From Leclercia adecarboxylata (GTDB lineage: Bacteria > Pseudomonadota > Gammaproteobacteria > Enterobacterales > Enterobacteriaceae): DNA of 64,000 nucleotides. Under the pieces are notes generated by a model. That model worked only from the letters and a program-made list of their open reading frames with translations. It had not been told where the DNA came from and did no database searches. Within the stretch, counting starts at the first letter, position 1. Each line of letters starts with the position of its first letter. Location of the stretch: contig NZ_CP040888.1 in NCBI RefSeq assembly GCF_006171285.1, positions 248,001 to 312,000 on the forward strand, in the 5' to 3' direction. This document shows, one piece after another, positions 61,895-64,000 of this stretch. Position numbers and translations under genes: made by a program.

Positions 61895-61948
61895 TGATCT
61901 GATCCAGTAGTTCTGTACACCGCGCTAAGTGAGTAAAATCACATAACG
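61895..61948. repeat. 54-bp inverted repeat flanking the msr cassette, right copy
   Basis: Exact inverted copy of 59956-60009. Followed at 61957 by an OrfA-type start, MTAKKNCKTYTAEFK, that stops after 17 codons (about 61957-62010), showing that the IS element on this side was truncated. Confidence 0.75.
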
Positions 61949-62033
61949 AGGTGCCTATGACAGCTAAAAAGAACTGCAAGACCTATACCGCAGAATTTAA
62001 GGCCCTCTAACTTATAGTTGTTTCGGATGCGGC

Positions 62034-62549
62034 TTATTTGTTTTTGTGCTCCAGTGCTGTAAGTGATGTGCCTACGATAAATATAGACACGACAAACAAG
62101 CCTAAATCTTTTAGCAAAAACTGGCCAGGAACCACAGAGATCGCAGGAAACCCAAGAGATGCCTCAAAAACACCGGGTGTAGTCAGCATGAACGACAATG
62201 TCGTAAAAAAGAGTCCGGTTGAAAGTACACCGCCCAAGATTGCGAGCTTAGGGGAGAAAACTCGTGCAGCGATTAACAGGCCAACTGAAATTTCAAGCAC
62301 ACCCAGAAAATTTGAGAATCCTTGAATGCTGAGGAAACTATACATCCATGAAAGCAGAGGGCTATTACTAACAAAACCATGTATACCGTTTGCTTCGTAG
62401 CTAGTGAATTTCATACCACCAAACCACAAATATATTATCGTCATGGCAACGTAGATGCCACCTATACCAAACTTAGTGACTTTTGCACCGAGATTATTAC
62501 TAAGGATATTGGTAGTCTGGACACCATTTTCAATTTCGGGAATAGTCAT
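62034..62549 (-). CDS. DUF417 (YkgB/RclC-like) inner-membrane protein, second copy
   Basis: 171 aa from ATG at 62549 with GGAGATATAAG. Four membrane helices with the family signature YLWFGGMKFTSYEANGIHGFVSNSPLLSW, FLGVLEISVGLLIAARVF, TTLSFMLTTPGVFEAS and GFPAISVVPGQFLLKDLGLFVV. Shares family with E. coli RclC and with the protein at 31248-31736. An N-terminal polar extension of about 20 residues precedes helix 1. Stands next to the msrB-msrA cassette, as the other copy stands near the first msr island. Confidence 0.87.
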   Translation of the reverse strand: MTIPEIENGVQTTNILSNNLGAKVTKFGIGGIYVAMTIIYLWFGGMKFTSYEANGIHGFVSNSPLLSWMYSFLSIQGFSNFLGVLEISVGLLIAARVFSPKLAILGGVLSTGLFFTTLSFMLTTPGVFEASLGFPAISVVPGQFLLKDLGLFVVSIFIVGTSLTALEHKNK

Positions 62550-62686
62550 CTTATATCTCCAATTATTTTTAGCCATGTGGACTCACTCTATGTAGCCCAC
62601 TAAAATGATATGACTCTTGAGAAAAACTATATGTTTACTCGAGTCGAACCTAACTTAGGTAATTGCTGTAGTTGAGCACCAATGGA

Positions 62687-63241
62687 TTAGACATCAATGC
62701 CTAGTGGTTGAACGGCCGGGAAGTCGACCTCGGTCTGTGTCACTTCGTTAACGTAGTTAGTGAAAGTGTTCAGGGCAACAGCCAACAGAATATCCACTAC
62801 ATGTGCATCACTGTAGCCAGCGTTCAGCACCGCTTGGACCTGGTCATTGCTGACTTGCCCGCGCTGGCGGACTACGGCGGCAGCAAAACGCACGGCTGCG
62901 TCGGCCTTAGGGTCATTTGATGCACCGCTGCGGTTGGCAGTGAGTTCAGCATCATCAAGCTTGGCCACCTTACGGCCTAGGAAGGAATGGCCAGCAAGGC
63001 AATAATCGCAGCCGTTGATCTCAGCGACGGCTAGGGCAATACGCTCAAGAGTCGCTGTACCCAAGCCGCCCTGTGCTGATGCTGCGCTCAATTGCAGGTA
63101 GCCAGTCAGCGCAGCAGGGCTGTTGGCAACGACGCGGAACATGTTAGGAACGCGGCCCAGTTGTTTTTCCACAGCCTTGAGTGAGGTATGGGTAGCAGTA
63201 GGCGCGGCGTCGATTGTGGTAGGGGTGTTCAAACGTGACAT
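62687..63241 (-). CDS. AhpD-like carboxymuconolactone decarboxylase family protein
   Basis: 184 aa with ATG after CTAGGAGAAATTT. All-helical AhpD fold with the redox motif EINGCDYCLAGHSFLGRK (CxxC plus downstream His), as in alkylhydroperoxidases of this family. Probably reduces organic peroxides or acts as a peroxide-linked disulphide reductase. Lies beyond the DUF417 gene in the same orientation. Confidence 0.85.
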   Translation of the reverse strand: MSRLNTPTTIDAAPTATHTSLKAVEKQLGRVPNMFRVVANSPAALTGYLQLSAASAQGGLGTATLERIALAVAEINGCDYCLAGHSFLGRKVAKLDDAELTANRSGASNDPKADAAVRFAAAVVRQRGQVSNDQVQAVLNAGYSDAHVVDILLAVALNTFTNYVNEVTQTEVDFPAVQPLGIDV

Positions 63242-63382
63242 AAATTTCTCCTAGTGATTTGAAAGACAGCACGCTGTATTGGCGTGGAATAAATTGTATT
63301 TAAGAAGGTTCTGCTTGATAATCCGTTGCTATCAGACAGCTCATCTTCACGTCTTGCGCAGTCGCCATTTCAGTGCCACTAC

Positions 63383-63477
63383 ACACCTTCGTTGACGTCA
63401 CGCCGTCCTGATTTCTAAGGAGGTCTTCGAGACTCCAAAAACACCCTCCGGCAACGATCACATTATTTATTTTTCAT
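63383..63477 (-). pseudogene. msrA 5' remnant (copy of the 54127 msrA)
   Basis: The first 95 bp of an msrA gene very like that at 54127, behind a copy of its ribosome site. A +1 base makes the frame stop after four codons (atg aaa aat aaa taa), and homology ends at 63383. Text in the third frame still spells VIVAGGCFW with a following Ser for Gly. Non-functional. Confidence 0.8.
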
Positions 63478-63599
63478 AAAGCCTCCTTGGTTTTTATCTA
63501 TTTACTAATGGAACTGAATTTACAGCATGTAAAATAGATATAACATGCTCAATAGTTCGTATAATGTGACTTATTAGACAGTTTACGTAGGGGCTATGT
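63478..63599. repeat. diverged inverted copy of the rclR-msrA intergenic region
   Basis: The 122 bp correspond base for base, with scattered changes, to 54005-54126 in reverse, including the palindrome TTTACAGCATGTAAA (63519-63533), the -10-like text near TATATCTATTTTAC and GTTTACGTAGG. The second rclR-like gene expected on the far side is absent: an ISAs1-type element starts at 63600. Confidence 0.8.
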
Positions 63600-64000
63600 C
63601 AGGGTGAGAGCGTGAACATTTTGTTAAATTTCACCCAGTTTTTTGAGACCCGCATTGAGTACCGTTTCCAGATATTCACTGCTCATTCCTGCGATTTTTT
63701 GCTTCCGTCTTACGCTCGCCTTGCGTGAAGTCTCGGCCCTGAGCATGTTCAGCCCCATGTGCCGGATGCACGCCAAAATCTCTGCGGCATCACCGCGATA
63801 AATCGGGCAATCATCCTCGCCCATCGTGACGTCCAGCACCCAGTGCAGGCTATTTTCGATGGCCCAGTGCCCACGCACCGCTCGCGCAAACTCATCCTGC
63901 ACCAACGCTTTGGAACTGATGAAATAACGCTGCTCTATGGTAATTTTTTGCATATTTTCAACGCGATAGGAGATGGCCACGCCAATGCTGTGCAACTGTT
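63600..64000 (-). mobile_element. ISAs1-family insertion sequence, partial
   Basis: Starts with CAGGGTGAGAGCGTG at 63600, directly after the duplicated promoter region, and runs off the window. It contains the 3' part of an ISAs1-family transposase gene on the minus strand. Confidence 0.75.
63624..64000 (-). CDS. ISAs1-family transposase, C-terminal part
   Basis: About 125 residues visible; the gene continues beyond the window. C-terminal signature YFISSKALVQDEFARAVRGHWAIENSLHWVLDVTMGEDDCPIYRGDAAEILACIRHMGLNMLRAE, with the catalytic Glu in HWAIENSLHW, is typical of ISAs1/H-repeat transposases. Confidence 0.92.
   Translation of the reverse strand, partial: QLHSIGVAISYRVENMQKITIEQRYFISSKALVQDEFARAVRGHWAIENSLHWVLDVTMGEDDCPIYRGDAAEILACIRHMGLNMLRAETSRKASVRRKQKIAGMSSEYLETVLNAGLKKLGEI

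Overview
The window looks like part of a large conjugative or mobilisable plasmid (or a plasmid-derived integrative element) from a gammaproteobacterium, most likely one of the Enterobacterales. This is inferred from the IS2, IS1 and IS4321/IS5075-type elements, a plasmid-type H-NS paralogue, a DUF1173 protein, a secreted nuclease, HipAB, and Tn21-, Tn1721- and Tn402-type transposon ends. I see no replication, partition or transfer genes that would fix the incompatibility group. I see no rRNA, tRNA or CRISPR array.

Layout. (1) 1-22 kb is plasmid backbone with many small unknown genes: a partial SNase-type nuclease, a cytosine methyltransferase gene split by an intact 1331-bp IS2-like element (5-bp target duplication), a DUF1173 protein, a translationally coupled coiled-coil pair, an H-NS-like silencer, two HNH endonuclease-like proteins, HipA/HipB with an array of operators, and a compact locus of a trypsin-like protease, a glycine-rich membrane protein and a 462-aa protein. 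(2) 22.3-25 kb is a CoiA-like nuclease overlapping a UvrD-type helicase that is cut by the end of a Tn21-family transposon, itself holding an IS4321/IS5075-like element in its terminal repeat. (3) 26.3-30.5 kb is a high-GC accessory segment with two serine resolvases, a small membrane-protein operon, a cupin, a HepT/MntA toxin-antitoxin pair and a Tn402-like mini-element. (4) 30.8-46.1 kb is a high-GC island, alphaproteobacterial in style, devoted to oxidant handling: DUF417/RclC-like protein, MarR and LysR regulators, an alpha/beta hydrolase-OsmC fusion, two MsrA, one MsrB, two medium-chain oxidoreductases, GST, CorA, Rid protein, MFS exporter, DM13 and TlpA-like proteins and a GlcG/HbpS-like protein. 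Several promoters share a TATG-N7-CATA palindrome. (5) 46.5-52.8 kb is a scrapyard of nested mobile elements (Tn1721-type end, two IS4-family copies, a decapitated Tn3-family transposase, IS1). (6) 53-56.5 kb is a lower-GC operon with a divergent RclR-like AraC regulator followed by msrA, glutaredoxin, zinc-type msrB, glutaredoxin-like and a second msrA. (7) 56.7-64 kb has a GAF-GGDEF protein, an IS630 element that truncates an SMC-like ATPase gene, a msrB-msrA-msrA' cassette flanked by perfect 54-bp inverted repeats, a second DUF417/RclC-like gene, an AhpD-like protein, a broken second copy of the rclR-msrA promoter region, and an ISAs1-family transposase running off the end.

The unifying theme is repair of oxidised methionine and defence against reactive chlorine or peroxide. 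Six MsrA-family genes, one msrA remnant, three MsrB genes, two RclC-like membrane proteins and one RclR-like regulator come from at least three sources of different base composition and have been gathered by transposons on one replicon. A second candidate of interest is the cytoplasmic trypsin-like protease plus glycine-rich membrane protein locus at 17.3-20.1 kb, which has the layout of a protease-activated membrane effector. Functions are inferred from sequence reading only; no database searches were possible.
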